NCBI GenBank assembly: GCA_004000515.1
Contig: CP034537.1
Location: 4,912,001-4,976,000 of the forward strand
Origin: Pseudomonas poae
GTDB taxonomy: Bacteria > Pseudomonadota > Gammaproteobacteria > Pseudomonadales > Pseudomonadaceae
Length of the DNA: 64,000 nucleotides
Direction: 5' to 3'
Part shown: one piece after another, positions 40,210 through 50,911 of the stretch
Layout of the letters: every line of letters begins with the position of its first letter
Position numbering within the stretch: the stretch's first letter is position 1
Notes under the pieces: generated by a model
What the model was told of the DNA's origin: nothing
The model's database searches: none
The model's input: only the letters and a program-made list of their open reading frames with translations
Translations under genes and position numbers: made by a program

Positions 40210-40934
40210 TTATGCAGCGCGTTCGGCCAACACTTCACCGATGCTGCGGCGCCGCGCATGGGCTTCAGCGGCATGGATCAGCTGTTCGAGTTCAGTGGGC
40301 TCGATATCGTAGAACTGCTCCATATCGGCCAGCGCCAGCTTGAGGTCGGCGGCGGTGATTGCAGCGTCGACCGGAGTCGGCGTACTGCCAAGGGGTGTTG
40401 CCGGTGCCTCAATGGCGCCTTTGGGATAGCGGGTGCGCGTGGCGTTGTTGTACGCCAGGGCGCAGGCCAACAGTGCGCCGGCACCGAGCATCACCGCCCC
40501 AACTCGGACCAACCCAAGGCAGCAGACGCTGGATCAGCCAGTACCAGGCTCATGGCCAGGCCACCCGCTGGCGGGTGCAGGCAGCGTAGCCAGCAGATCA
40601 AGATCACCGTCATACCGGCTGCCAGGCAGGCACTGCCCAAGGTGCGTCCCAGCACGCGGGCTACCAATAAGGCCACCACGCCTGCGCACAGGTAACTGCC
40701 AATGATCGACCAAGGCTGCGCCAACGCGCCGGATGACACGGCAAACAACAGCACTGCCGAAGCCCCCAACGGGCCAAGCAGGTGCAGGGCGACGTCCATG
40801 CCGAAGACTTGGCCGCACAGCCAGACACTGAGCATTGTGCCCAGTGCCATGCCGATAGCGGCGCGGCTCCATTCAGTGGGACGGGTGTTGATAGCAGCGG
40901 GGAACCAGCGAGCGAGCATCGAGAGGGAATCCAT
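40210..40934 (-). CDS. HPP-family membrane protein
   Basis: About 241 residues. Four membrane helices (GMALGTMLSVWLCGQVFG, LLGPLGASAVLLFAVSSGALA, SIIGSYLCAGVVALLVARVLG, LGAGALLACALAYNNATR) and the family motif around CLRCLHPPAGGLAMSLVLAD with the eponymous H-P-P. A slip near 40503 shifts the frame before the last helix. A charged tail (IEPTELEQLIHAAEAHARRRS) ends it. HPP proteins are of uncertain function; some plant and cyanobacterial members transport nitrite. The start at 40934 lies just after a T9 hairpin. Confidence 0.85.
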
Positions 40935-40945
40935 AAACGGCAGGC

Positions 40946-40980
40946 AAAAAAAAAGGCTCGTCTGGTCGCCCGGAAAAGCC
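40946..40980 (-). terminator. Terminator-like hairpin in the HPP leader
   Basis: On the minus strand GGCTTTTCCGGGCGACCAG followed by ACGAGCC can fold as an outer GGCT/AGCC stem with an inner GNRA-type loop (GCGA), then runs straight into T9 at 40954-40946. It ends 11 nt before the HPP start codon, a layout of an attenuator rather than an end-of-gene terminator. Confidence 0.5.
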
Positions 40981-41122
40981 CTTTGAAAGTTCCAACATTT
41001 GGGGAGGAACCTGCGCAGTGTGCCGCGCTGAATAGCGCGACGCCAATGCATATTAATGAGGGTTAAATGCAAAAATAATGCAGTTATAGCGTACCACGCG
41101 CCGGCATTGCCGGCGCACAGCG

Positions 41123-42742
41123 TCAAGGTTGCACAGGTTTAGCCAAGTGCAGCAGCACATACGGGTCCTTGTCGAACTCGCCGGTGAGCGTCGGAGTAAG
41201 ACCGCTAAAGCGCGGGTCTTTCAACAAGGCGAAGTCCGCAGCGCTCATCACCAGCCAGGCCGGCGCCACTATCGGGTTCAGGTCCGACGGTTGTTGCGTA
41301 AACAGCGGTACGCGGTCGCAATCGTAATTGACCATGAACTTGATCGCTTTGGCGTCCTTGCCCAGGCCATGCAGGATCACGGGGCGCGATCTTGCTGAAC
41401 CTGTGCTTTCACCGCCAGGCTGAACGTTCGGGTGTCGTAGAGACTGCGCTCCAACGGCTCGACAATCACGATATAGGTAGTCCAGATCGCCAACACCGCA
41501 ATCAATGCAGGGCCTACAGGGCGCAGGCGCGGTTTGAACACCGTCAGCAACGCCAACACCTGCAGCACGACCAGCACGCTAAGAATCGGCGCAAGACTGC
41601 CCAATTGCTCGGCGTAGCGACGCCGTACCATCCACAACCCGACCGCCAGCAACGCGGGCAGCAGCACCAGATACCGAGCATCAAGCCGCGCAACCAAGCG
41701 AACAGCCGGCCTTGTGCGACCTGGAACGGATACGCAGCAATAATCGCCGCCATCGGCAACATCGGCAGCACATAACGCGCCTTCTTCGCTTGCGGGATCG
41801 ACAAGCCAAGCATGACCAAAGGCCTGCCGCCGCGCAGTACAGCACCAACTGCAACGCCGGGTCTGGTGTACGTCGCCCGCCGACTGCCACGCCAAGCAGT
41901 ACCAGCAATGCCAGTGGGTAGGCGAGGGCGTAGTTGCCCAGCGAGCTGGTGAAGTAATACAATGCGCCGCTGGAGCCTTCGCTACCGTCCATGCGCCCCA
42001 GGAACTGCATGCGAATCACGTCTTGCATGAACGTGTCGCCGCCGCTGAGTTTGGCCAGCAGCAACAGCAAGCCCACACAAGCGCCCAGCAACGCCAGGGC
42101 CAACAGCCCGAAGCTGAACAGCCGGCTCCATTGGCGGTTGATCAGGTAATAGCTGCACAGCACGCCGGTAGGAATCACCAAGCCGATCGGGCCGCGAATC
42201 GCAAAGCCGAGGATCAGCAGCAGATACAGCCAGTGCATACGCTTGCCGGCACCGAAGTGATCATGGCTATAACCGAGGTAGAACACCGCCAGGGCGACGG
42301 CCGCGAGCATTTGGTCGAGGGATACCGCGCGGGTTTCGCTGATGAAGGTGCTGCTGAGCAACAACATCAGTACGCTGAGCACTCCCCAGCGTGGCGAGTA
42401 GGGCGCGGTCAGGCGATACACCAGGATGACGATGATGGCCGAGGCCATCGCCGTCGGTAACCAGGCCGTGAGGCTGGTGACCTGGTCAAACGGCAGCGAC
42501 AGCAGCCAGGTCAGTATCGTCGAGGTCGCCAGGTAATCGGCATACGGCTGGCCGTACGTGGTCGGAAAGAAGCTCGGCCCATGGCGCAGCATCTCCTGGG
42601 CGAACACCACAAAACGCGAGTCGAAACCGATGATTGCCTGGTGCCAGTTACCGGCGATAAACAGCAACAGCGCCAACAAGCCCAAGCCGAGGGATTGCTG
42701 GCGAATGGTTGCATTCAGCAGGGGCGGTTGGGCTTTGTTCAC
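41123..42742 (-). CDS. ArnT-like membrane glycosyltransferase (GT-C, PMT family)
   Basis: About 540 residues, a multi-pass inner-membrane glycosyltransferase using a polyprenyl-phosphate sugar donor. The N-terminal first loop after LGLLALLLFIAGNW carries FDSRFVVFAQEML, standing where ArnT has PDE(T)RYA. Many membrane helices follow. A soluble C-terminal domain reads VNYDCDRVPLFTQQP and ends DPYVLLHLAKPVQP. Slips near 41815, 41670 and 41385. It lies 3 nt after ugd at the end of the arn operon, suggesting a second L-Ara4N (or related sugar) transferase. Confidence 0.85.
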
Positions 42743-42745
42743 GTC

Positions 42746-44138
42746 TCAGGCTTCCACGACCTGGTCTGCCGATTGAGCCACCCACTGTTGCTGGGGAATC
42801 GGCAGCTGGCACGAATCGCCACGGCCAATCGGGTAGTACTGGAAGCCTTTACGGGCCAGGCGTTCGCCGTCGTACAGGTTGCGACCGTCGAAGATCACCG
42901 GGGTTTTCAAGCGTTGGTGGATCAAGTCGAAGTCGGGGGCCTTGAATTGCTGCCATTCGGTGCAGACGATGAGCGCATCGGCGCCGCTCAGTGCTGACTC
43001 GGGGGTGCCCAACAGGGTCAGGCGAGATTCGTCGCCATAGATACGCTGGGTTTCCTGCATGGCTTCCGGGTCGAACGCGCGCACGTTGGCGCCGGCGGCC
43101 CAGAGCGATTCCATCAATACACGGCTTGGTGCGTCGCGCATGTCATCGGTGTTGGGTTTGAACGCCAGGCCCCACAAGGCGAAGGTCTTGCCTTTGAGAT
43201 CGCCCTTGAAGAACGCGTTGATTCGCTCAAACAGCTTGCTCTTCTGGCGCTGGTTGATGGCTTCCACCGCTTCCAGCAGGTCGCTGGAGCAGTTGGCTTC
43301 CTTGGCGCTGTGGATCAGGGCGCGCATGTCTTTCGGGAAGCACGAACCACCGTAGCCGCAGCCGGGGTAGATAAAGTGGTAACCGATGCGCGAGTCGGCG
43401 CCGATACCCAGGCGCACGGCTTCGATGTCCGCGCCCAGGTGTTCGGCCAGCTCGGCGATCTGGTTGATAAAGCTGATCTTGGTGGCCAGCATGCAGTTGG
43501 CGGCGTACTTGGTCAGTTCGGCGCTGCGCAGGTCCATGAAGATGATGCGGTCGTGGTTGCGGTTGAACGGCGCGTACAGGTCACGCATCACATCGCGCAC
43601 CTCTTCACGCTCGCAGCCGATGACAATGCGGTCCGGGCGGCGGCAGTCGGCAACCGCCGAGCCTTCCTTGAGGAATTCCGGGTTCGAGACGATATCGAAC
43701 TCCAGGTGCCGGCCAGCCGTGTGCAGGGCTTTTTTCGATATGGGCGCGCAGGGTGTCGCCGGTGCCGACCGGTACGGTGGATTTTTCCACCAGGATCACT
43801 GGCTCGATGCGGTGGCGCGCTACGGCATCGCCAACCGACAGCACATATTTCAGGTCAGCCGAACCGTCTTCATCCGACGGTGTACCCACAGCGATAAACA
43901 ACACTTCGCCGTGTTCAACCGCGAGTTTTTCGTCGTGGGTAAAGTGCAGTCGCCCGCTTTCCAGGTTCTCTTTGACCATGGCCGCCAGCCCCGGCTCGAA
44001 GATGGTCACATGGCCTTTCTGCAGCGACTCGACCTTGTTTTTGTCTACGTCCATGCAGATGACATCGTGACCGACTTCGGCCAACACAGTGGCCTGTACC
44101 AGGCCGACGTAACCGCTACCAAATACACTGATTTTCAT
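42746..44138 (-). CDS. ugd: UDP-glucose 6-dehydrogenase
   Basis: About 464 residues. Makes UDP-glucuronate, the precursor of UDP-L-Ara4N. Rossmann motif at the start ([20 protein letters not shown]), [50 protein letters not shown], the catalytic Cys in [16 protein letters not shown], and [16 protein letters not shown]. An extra A in an A6 run near 43732 shifts the frame after HIEK. The ATG overlaps the arnF stop. Its place in the arn operon supplies the sugar nucleotide to ArnA. Confidence 0.95.
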
Positions 44139-44548
44139 GGGGCATTCCTGGGACTTGTAGTGCTAGCACGGCGAGAGTTGATAACCAGAACACCGAGGAC
44201 GACCAAGGCCACCCCCAGGGTTTTTGAAAGCGAGAAATGTTCGTTGAACACCGGCAGGCTGGCCGCGAGCAGGTACACCAGCGCGTAGCTGATGCTCAGC
44301 AGCGAATAGGCGCGGCCCAGCGGCAGGTGCTTGAGCGCGCCGAGCCAGCAAAGCATCGACAGCGCATAGGCAAAGATCGCCAGGATCACCACGCCAAGGG
44401 CACCGAGGTCGATGGCATTGCTGTTGAATGCGCTGAGCCATTCGGTAGGCAGCGGCAAGCGCGTCATGCTCCAGCGCATGCCCAACTGGGCGGCGCTGAC
44501 CAGGCCGACACTGCCCAGGGCCAGGGCAAAGCCTTGCGTGCGGCTCAT
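44135..44548 (-). CDS. arnF: ArnF, undecaprenyl-P-L-Ara4N flippase subunit
   Basis: Intact, 137 residues, four EmrE-like helices ([73 protein letters not shown]). Forms with ArnE the transporter moving undecaprenyl-phosphate-L-Ara4N to the periplasmic face. Start MSRTQG overlaps the arnE stop (ATGA). Confidence 0.92.
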   Translation of the reverse strand: MSRTQGFALALGSVGLVSAAQLGMRWSMTRLPLPTEWLSAFNSNAIDLGALGVVILAIFAYALSMLCWLGALKHLPLGRAYSLLSISYALVYLLAASLPVFNEHFSLSKTLGVALVVLGVLVINSRRASTTSPRNAP

Positions 44549-44892
44549 ACCTGACGCCCCAGCAACACCACGCCGGCTATCACCAACACCACGCCGAGCC
44601 AGTGGCGGCCATCGATGTGTTCGTGAAAGACAAAGCGTGCCACCAACGTGACCAGTACGAAGTTCAGGCTGAGCATGGGGTAGGCAATGCCCACTTCCAG
44701 GCGCTGCAACACCAGCAACCACACCAGCAGGCCGAGGCCCAGGCAGATCAATGCTGCCCACAACCAGGGTGAGCGTAGTTTCAGCGCCCAGCCATCAGGC
44801 AGGTCGCGCCAGCTTTCCACCGCAAACTTCTGCGAGACCTGGCCCATGCACGTCAGCAAGCAAGCCGCCAATAACAGGAGCAGGGTGATCAT
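44545..44892 (-). CDS. arnE: ArnE, undecaprenyl-P-L-Ara4N flippase subunit
   Basis: Intact, 115 residues with four helices of the EamA/SMR type ([76 protein letters not shown]). The partner ArnF gene follows with a 4-nt overlap, and arnT precedes with the same overlap. Confidence 0.93.
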   Translation of the reverse strand: MITLLLLLAACLLTCMGQVSQKFAVESWRDLPDGWALKLRSPWLWAALICLGLGLLVWLLVLQRLEVGIAYPMLSLNFVLVTLVARFVFHEHIDGRHWLGVVLVIAGVVLLGRQV

Positions 44893-46543
44893 TGCGCAGC
44901 CTGCGGGAAGATCAGAATCACGATATTGCCTTGTTCATAACGCTTGCCGTCGTTAGGCAACAAGGCAACTTCGGCAATCTCATCGTCACCTTTAACCCGC
45001 ATCACCACACCGACCGGACCTTTTTTACGAGCGTCGCTCATCCATTGCTGGACGTGGGTGGTGTCGATCTTGTGATGGGTGGCATCCGGGTAAGTCAGGC
45101 CGTATTTGACTTCACCGACCGTGTTGTAGAGGGTCACGTCCGGACGAGCCAAACGCCAGGACAGGGCAGACGCGGCGCCGAGATCATTGCTGAGCAAGGC
45201 AGTGGCCGGTTGCAGTTCCTGCAGGTGATCGATGATGAATTGGTCCGGGGTCTTGTTGTAGACCACCGAGTGCGGCAGTGCGGCAGGCACCAGCGCCACC
45301 AGCAACCAACTGCCGATTACTGGCGCGGCCCACAGTTTCAATGGACGCGCGGCCTGCAGCAGGTTGGCGATGATCCAGCCGAACAGGAACACGAACACCA
45401 GCACCAGGCTGAGGGTTTCCTGGCCATGCTCGTACACCGGTTTCTTCAATTGGAACCAGGTCAGCGCTAACAGCCCGAGGATACCGACCACCAGGTTCAA
45501 CCAACCGTTGATGCGCAAGGCACGGCTGCGGCCTGCGGCGAGCTTGTCGGCCAGGGTCGAACCCATCAGCAGGGCCAGGGGCAGCAGGCACGGCATGATG
45601 TAGGAGGGCAACTTGCCCTTGGCCAGGCTAAAGAAAGCCAGCGGCATCAGCAGCCACAGCAACAGGAAAGCTGTTTTTGGCAGACGTTTTTCTTGCCACG
45701 CGTGCGTGACGGTGGACGGCAACAGGGCAACCCAAGGCAGCGAGAACGCAACCAGCAGCGGCAGGTAGTACCAGAACGGCTCGGCGTGCTGGGCGTCTTC
45801 ACCGGCAAAGCGTTGGATATGCTCGTGCCAGAAGAAGAAGTTCCAGTAATCCGGCTCTTGCAGGTGCACCGCCAGCGCCCACGGCAGGCTGACCACAATC
45901 GCCACGACCACAGCGACCACGCCATAACCCAGCAACTCACGGAAGCGTTTCTGCCAGATTGCGTAGGGCAGGGCGATCAGTACCGGCAGCAGCCAGGCCA
46001 GGAAGCCTTTGGTCATGAAGCCCATGCCGCAGGCAAAGCCCAGCAAGGCCCAGGAACCCAGGCGGCCGTTACGCGTGGTGCTGTCGAAGCAAAACCACAA
46101 CGCCACGCCGGTCAGGTTGACCCAGAAGGTGAACTGCGGGTCGAGGTTGGCGTAGCCACCCAAGGCGGCGACGCTGACAAAGCTCATGTACAGCACGGTG
46201 CTGACCAGCGTCTTTGCGGGTCATTCCACAAGCGGCGCGAGACCAGGTAAACCAGCAGGATGCTCAAGCCGGTGCTCAACGCCGAGGCGAAACGCACGCC
46301 AAACAGGTTCTGGCCGAAAATCGCCTGGCCCAGCGCGATCATCCAGTAACCCGCAGCGGGTTTTTCGAAGTAGCGAATGCCCATGAAGTGCGGCGACGCC
46401 CACTTGCCCGTCAGCAGCATTTCCTGGCTGATCTGCGCGTAGCGGGTTTCATCGGGAATCCACAGGCCGTGGGTGGCCAGCGGAATCAGGTAGAACACAG
46501 CAAACGCCAACAGGAGCAGGGGCAGCGCCCAACGCCGGATCAT
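44889..46543 (-). CDS. arnT: ArnT, lipid A L-Ara4N transferase
   Basis: About 551 residues. Transfers L-Ara4N from undecaprenyl phosphate to lipid A in the periplasm, giving polymyxin resistance. First membrane helix [18 protein letters not shown], then the catalytic first loop [36 protein letters not shown], a dozen helices, and a periplasmic C-terminal domain ([19 protein letters not shown] region, [20 protein letters not shown]). One slip near 46213 splits it after LWNDPQ. The ATG overlaps the arnD stop. Confidence 0.94.
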
Positions 46544-47424
46544 GCCTGTTGTACTCCGAGCCAACCCTCGCGGCCGGGCAAGGCGCCACGCACCAGGTGT
46601 TGCTGGGGCAGGGTGGTCAGGTCCGCCGGCAACAGGTCGCCCAGCGGTTTGAAGTCGATACCGCGCTGCCCTGCCTGGGCGAGCAACTGGCGAAAATCGT
46701 TGGCCATCAGAATCCCTTCTACTTCTGCGTGGATCGTGTAGACATTCAGTTTCGACTCGGCGAAGCGGTCGAGAATGAACCCATTGAAGTCTTTGGCAGC
46801 CACCACCGGCCCGACGACTTCGTCGAAGGTCGGCAGGTCTACCGGAATTTGTGGGGTGCCCGCGCTGCCATCGGCCAGTGTTGGCCTGAACAGGCTGGTG
46901 CCCCGGCAATCGCTGTTGTAGCGAAAGTTGAACCCTTGCTTGGCTTGCACCACACGTTCATCGGCACGCCAACCGGCGGCCGCTGAACAGTCGATGCGTT
47001 CACCGAGGATGTCGCTGAGGGTGTCGACGCCACGGCGGATCTGTTCGATCAGCTGTGCTTCGCTCCAGCGCCCGGTGTTGGCCTGCCAGCCGTGGTGATC
47101 CCAGGCGTGCAGGCCGACTTCGTGCCCGGCGGCCTTGGTCTGGCGCATCAAGTGCCCCAGGTCACGGCCAATCGGCTTGCCCGGCCAGGCAGTGCCGGCC
47201 AGCAAGATATCCAGGCCATACAGGCCTACGGCATTGGAACGCAGCATCTTCCACAGGAACTGCGGGCGGATGAGACGCCACAAGTGGCGTCCCATGTTGT
47301 CCGGCCCAACGCTGAAGAAGAACGTCGCTTTCACCGAGGCTTCATCCAGGGATTCGAGCAACCGCGGCACACCTTCACGGGTGCCACGGTAGGTGTCGAC
47401 ATCAATGCGAAGACCTGCCTGCAT
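46540..47424 (-). CDS. arnD: ArnD, undecaprenyl-P-L-Ara4FN deformylase
   Basis: Intact, 294 residues, polysaccharide-deacetylase fold. Removes the formyl group before flipping. Metal and catalytic residues in [20 protein letters not shown] (D-x-D), [32 protein letters not shown] (H-x-x-D-H), [13 protein letters not shown] and [10 protein letters not shown]. Starts 1 nt inside the arnA stop (TGATG). Confidence 0.95.
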   Translation of the reverse strand: MQAGLRIDVDTYRGTREGVPRLLESLDEASVKATFFFSVGPDNMGRHLWRLIRPQFLWKMLRSNAVGLYGLDILLAGTAWPGKPIGRDLGHLMRQTKAAGHEVGLHAWDHHGWQANTGRWSEAQLIEQIRRGVDTLSDILGERIDCSAAAGWRADERVVQAKQGFNFRYNSDCRGTSLFRPTLADGSAGTPQIPVDLPTFDEVVGPVVAAKDFNGFILDRFAESKLNVYTIHAEVEGILMANDFRQLLAQAGQRGIDFKPLGDLLPADLTTLPQQHLVRGALPGREGWLGVQQA

Positions 47425-49414
47425 CAGCGCTTGTCCGCGATTTCGAGCATGGCTTCTTTCAGGAAGAAGTCGAGGGTGTTGCCGATGGTCTCGCTCATCT
47501 CAACGGTAGGCTCCCAGTTCAGCAGGCGCTTGGCGTTTTCGATGCTTGGCTTGCGGTGTGCCACGTCCTGGTAACCGGTGCCGTAGAACGCCTTGCTCTC
47601 TACGTCGCGGAAACCGGCGAACGGAGGGAAGTTGCTGCGCAGTGGGTGAGCTTCGAACTGACGCAGCAGTTCCTCGCCCAGCTGACGGATGCTGGCTTCG
47701 TTTTCCGGGTTGCCGATGTTGATGATCTGGCTGTCGCAGACACCGTTTTCGTTATCAATGATGCGTGCCAGGGCTTCGATGCCGTCGGCGATGTCAGTGA
47801 AGCAGCGCTTCTGCTCGCCACCGTCGAACAGACGAATCGGCGTGCCTTCCACCAGGTTGAGGATCAACTGGGTAATGGCGCGGGAGCTGCCGATACGTGC
47901 CGAGTCCAGGCGGTCCAGGCGCGGGCCCATCCAGTTGAACGGACGGAACAGGGTGAATTTCAGGCCTTTGTCGCCGTACGCCCAGATAACGCGGTCCAGC
48001 AGTTGCTTGGAGACCGAGTAGATCCAGCGTTGCTTGTTGACCGGGCCGACCACCAGGTTGGAGGTGTCTTCGTCGAAGTACTGGTCCTGGCACATGCCAT
48101 AGACTTCGGAGGTCGATGGGAAGATCACGCGCTTGTTGTACTTGACGCAGTAGCGAACCAGTTTCAGGTTTTCTTCGAAGTCCAGCTCGAACACGCGCAG
48201 CGGGTTACGGGTGTATTCGATCGGCGTGGCGATGGCCACCAGCGGCAGGACCACGTCGCACTTCTTGATGTGGTATTCGATCCACTCGGTGTGGATGCTG
48301 ATGTCGCCTTCCACGTAGTGGAAATTCGGGTGGCTGCGCAGGCGCTCGATGGCGTCGGAGCCGATGTCCAGGCCGTAGATTTCGTAACGGTCGTCACGCA
48401 GCAGGCGCTCGGACAGGTGGTTACCGATAAAGCCGTTCACACCCAGGATCAGCACGCGGGTGCGACGTGGCTTGCGGCCGGACTCGGCACCGCGCAGCAC
48501 AGAGCCGTCAACCAGGCCCAATACATCTGCCAGGGCAGGGCCGGCCAGGAACAGACCGTCTTCGTTGCGCTGGCCGAACTTGATCACCAGGGAGTCTTCA
48601 CCGCAGGCGATGCGCAGCGGGTTGACGCTGATCACACGGCCAGGCGCCAGGCCTTCGTTGCCCTTGGCGACTTCGGCTTGCCACACGATCAGCTTGTGCT
48701 CGCCCACGGCGCAGAAGGCGCCCGGGTACGGTTGGGTCACGGCGCGAACCAGGTTGAACAGTTCTTCTGCCGGTTTTTTCCACTCCAGCTTGCCATCGGC
48801 AGCCGTGCGTCGGCCGAAGTAGGTGGCTTGGCTTTCGTCCTGTGCGGTTTCGCCCAGTTTGCCAGCGGCCAGTTGCGGCAGGGCATCGCGCAGCAGGTTG
48901 GCGGCGGCGTCACGCAGCTTGGCGTGCAGGGTCAGGCCGGTATCGCTGCGGTCGATGATGACTTTTGCTGGGCCAGGATCGCGCCGGCATCGGCACGCTT
49001 GACCATGCGGTGCAGGGTCACGCCGGTTTCGGTTTCGCCGTTGACCAGCACCCAGTTGGCCGGTGCGCGGCCACGGTATTTCGGCAGCAGCGAACCGTGC
49101 AGGTTGAACGCGCCTTTGCTGGCGGTGGCCAACAGAGGCTCGCTCAGCAGGTTGCGGTAGTAGAACGAGAAGATGTAGTCCGGGTTCAGCTTGGCAATAC
49201 GCTCGATCCACAGTGGGTGGTTGGCGTCTTCCGGCGCGTGCACCGGAATGCCGTTACGGGCGCAAAGCTGGGCGACGGAACCGTAGAAATTGTTTTCCTT
49301 GGGGTCATCGGCATGGGTAAACACGGCAGCAATGTCGTAGCCGGCGGTCAGCAGGGCTTCAATACCTGCACAGCCAATATCGTGGTATGCGAAGACAACG
49401 GCTTTTGAATTCAT
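47424..49414 (-). CDS. arnA: ArnA, bifunctional UDP-Ara4N formyltransferase/UDP-GlcA decarboxylase
   Basis: About 663 residues. N-terminal formyltransferase: [38 protein letters not shown] (catalytic Asn/His), [21 protein letters not shown]-terminal decarboxylase, SDR fold: [44 protein letters not shown], and active-site Tyr-Lys in [13 protein letters not shown]. It both oxidatively decarboxylates UDP-glucuronate and formylates UDP-Ara4N. One base lost in an A-run near 48966 separates the halves. The ATG overlaps the arnC stop (ATGA). Confidence 0.95.
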
Positions 49415-50452
49415 GACGAAACCTGATCGGAAGGAGAAGTAGAAGTGGAGGTATGGGAGGACACCAGGCCGTCAACCACGACGACTGGGGCCGGCGCTGC
49501 GGGTTGGTTGCGCAGCACTTTTTCGATGAAGAAGCGAGGGCGAGCACGCACGTCGCTGTACATGCGGCCCAGGTATTCACCCAGCAAGCCCATGCCGATG
49601 AACTGGCCACCGGTGAACACGAACAGCACCGCGAACAGTACGAACATGCCGTCGCCCGCCCATTGGGCACCAAAGGCCAGGCGCAGTACGATCAAGGCGA
49701 AGGCGAACAGCACGCCCAGGCCTGCCAGGCTGAAACCGACGATGGACAACAAGCGCAGCGGGGTGGTGGTCATGCACGTCAGCAGGTCGAACATCAGGCT
49801 GATCAGGCGCATGGCACTGTATTTGGATTCGCCGTGTTCACGCTCGGCGTGATGCACCAGGATCTCCGTGGTGTGACGGGCAAAGCCGTTGGCCAGGATC
49901 GGGATGAAGGTGCTGCGTTCGCGGCAGGCGAGCATGGCATCGACGATGGTGCGGCGGTAAGCGCGCAGCATGCAGCCGTAGTCGGTCATGGCCACGCCGG
50001 TGGAGGCGTTGCACGGCCAGGTTGATCAGGCGCGACGGCCAGCGGCGGAAGGCTGAGTCCTGGCGGTTGTTGCGTACGGTGGCAACCACGTCGTAACCCA
50101 GGGCAGCCTGTTCGACCAGGCGCGGGATTTCTTCGGGTGGGTTCTGCAGGTCGGCATCGAGGGTAATCACCACCTCGCCCCGGCACTGTTCGAAGCCGGC
50201 CATGATCGCCGCGTGCTGCCCGTAGTTGCGGTTGAGGATCACCGCGACCACGTTGCTGCCGTCTTCTGCGGCGGCGTCTTCGAGCATTTGGGCCGATTTG
50301 TCGCGGCTACCGTCATCCACCAGGATGATTTCGTATTCGTAGGCCAGTTGCTTGCAGGCTGCAGTGGTGCGACGCAGCAATTCAGGCAGGCTCTCTTCTT
50401 CGTTGTAGACCGGGATGACGATCGACACGCAATGAATAGGGTAGGGTTTCAA
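49411..50452 (-). CDS. arnC: ArnC, undecaprenyl-phosphate Ara4FN transferase
   Basis: About 347 residues, GT2 glycosyltransferase with two C-terminal membrane helices. [69 protein letters not shown] (D-x-D), [20 protein letters not shown], then [20 protein letters not shown] and [20 protein letters not shown] slip near 50010 splits it after NLAVQR. First gene of the arn operon here: arnB, which normally precedes it, is missing from the 460 nt upstream. Confidence 0.94.
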
Positions 50453-50593
50453 GAATTCATGACCTCGGGGGTTAGAGCAACTTGGAGCGTGAAGACAGCA
50501 GTAATCAGGGTGGCTAGTGCCTTAACCGATTAAACGTAGCGTGGGGTGGCGATTATTCATTCGACTTTCCTGAGACGGGCAATAGGATCTTCC

Positions 50594-50641
50594 ATGGCGG
50601 TGACTGGATTAAAGCTCAAGAAACGCAAAGGTAAAGCGTAA
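50594..50641 (+). CDS. Possible 15-residue basic micropeptide
   Basis: ATG at 50594 with AGGA 7 nt upstream, coding MAVTGLKLKKRKGKA, stop TAA at 50639-50641. Lysine-rich. The strong ribosome site is the only positive sign; no family is recognised and it may be chance. Confidence 0.25.
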   Translation: MAVTGLKLKKRKGKA

Positions 50642-50719
50642 TCAACAGGTTAGTCGGGGAAAACGCGGTCCGTTCTCAAGTCCTGAGGCCAAGATTAAGC
50701 GGAAAAATGTTGAACGAAT

Positions 50720-50736
50720 ATGAAAGGCAGATGAAA
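50720..50736. promoter_or_regulatory. Direct repeat ATGAAA-N5-ATGAAA (OmpR/PhoB-type site)
   Basis: Two exact hexamers one helical turn apart (TTTCAT-N5-TTTCAT on the minus strand), in the promoter gap of the arn operon about 268 nt before the arnC start. Hexamer-N5-hexamer spacing is the usual site for OmpR-family regulators such as PmrA, PhoP or ColR, which control arn in other pseudomonads. The hexamer itself is not the textbook PmrA sequence. Confidence 0.4.
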
Positions 50737-50911
50737 AACTCGTTTATTTGACAGGTAGACAGCTAGGGTTCAGCTAAAGATTCAACGCGTTACGCAGGGT
50801 TCGCGCCCAATCCAGGCGCCCTGTCATGCATGCCCGCTTTTCGTGAAGAATCTTCTCTGCAATGCGCCTCAAGTGCCGGTAAAGTAAGCCATCTCTTGCC
50901 AGGGTACTCGG

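Larger units (their letters stand above)
50453..50911. other. 459-nt intergenic region between arnC and the 50912 gene
   Basis: More AT-rich than the flanking genes. It holds a tiny ORF with a good ribosome site (50594-50641), a direct repeat ATGAAA-N5-ATGAAA (50720-50736) and otherwise no readable gene. It must contain the divergent promoters of the arn operon and of the secreted-protein gene. No remnant of arnB was found on either strand. Confidence 0.6.

Noticed and set aside
40935..41126. In-frame extension of the HPP protein upstream of 40934
   Set aside because: The extension is basic, lies across the T9 hairpin and lacks the hydrophobic pattern; the MDSLSML start fits the family.
47556..49160. 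534-residue plus-strand open frame opposite arnA
   Set aside because: Antisense shadow of a GC-rich gene; arnA has all catalytic motifs on the other strand and the frame has no recognisable domain.
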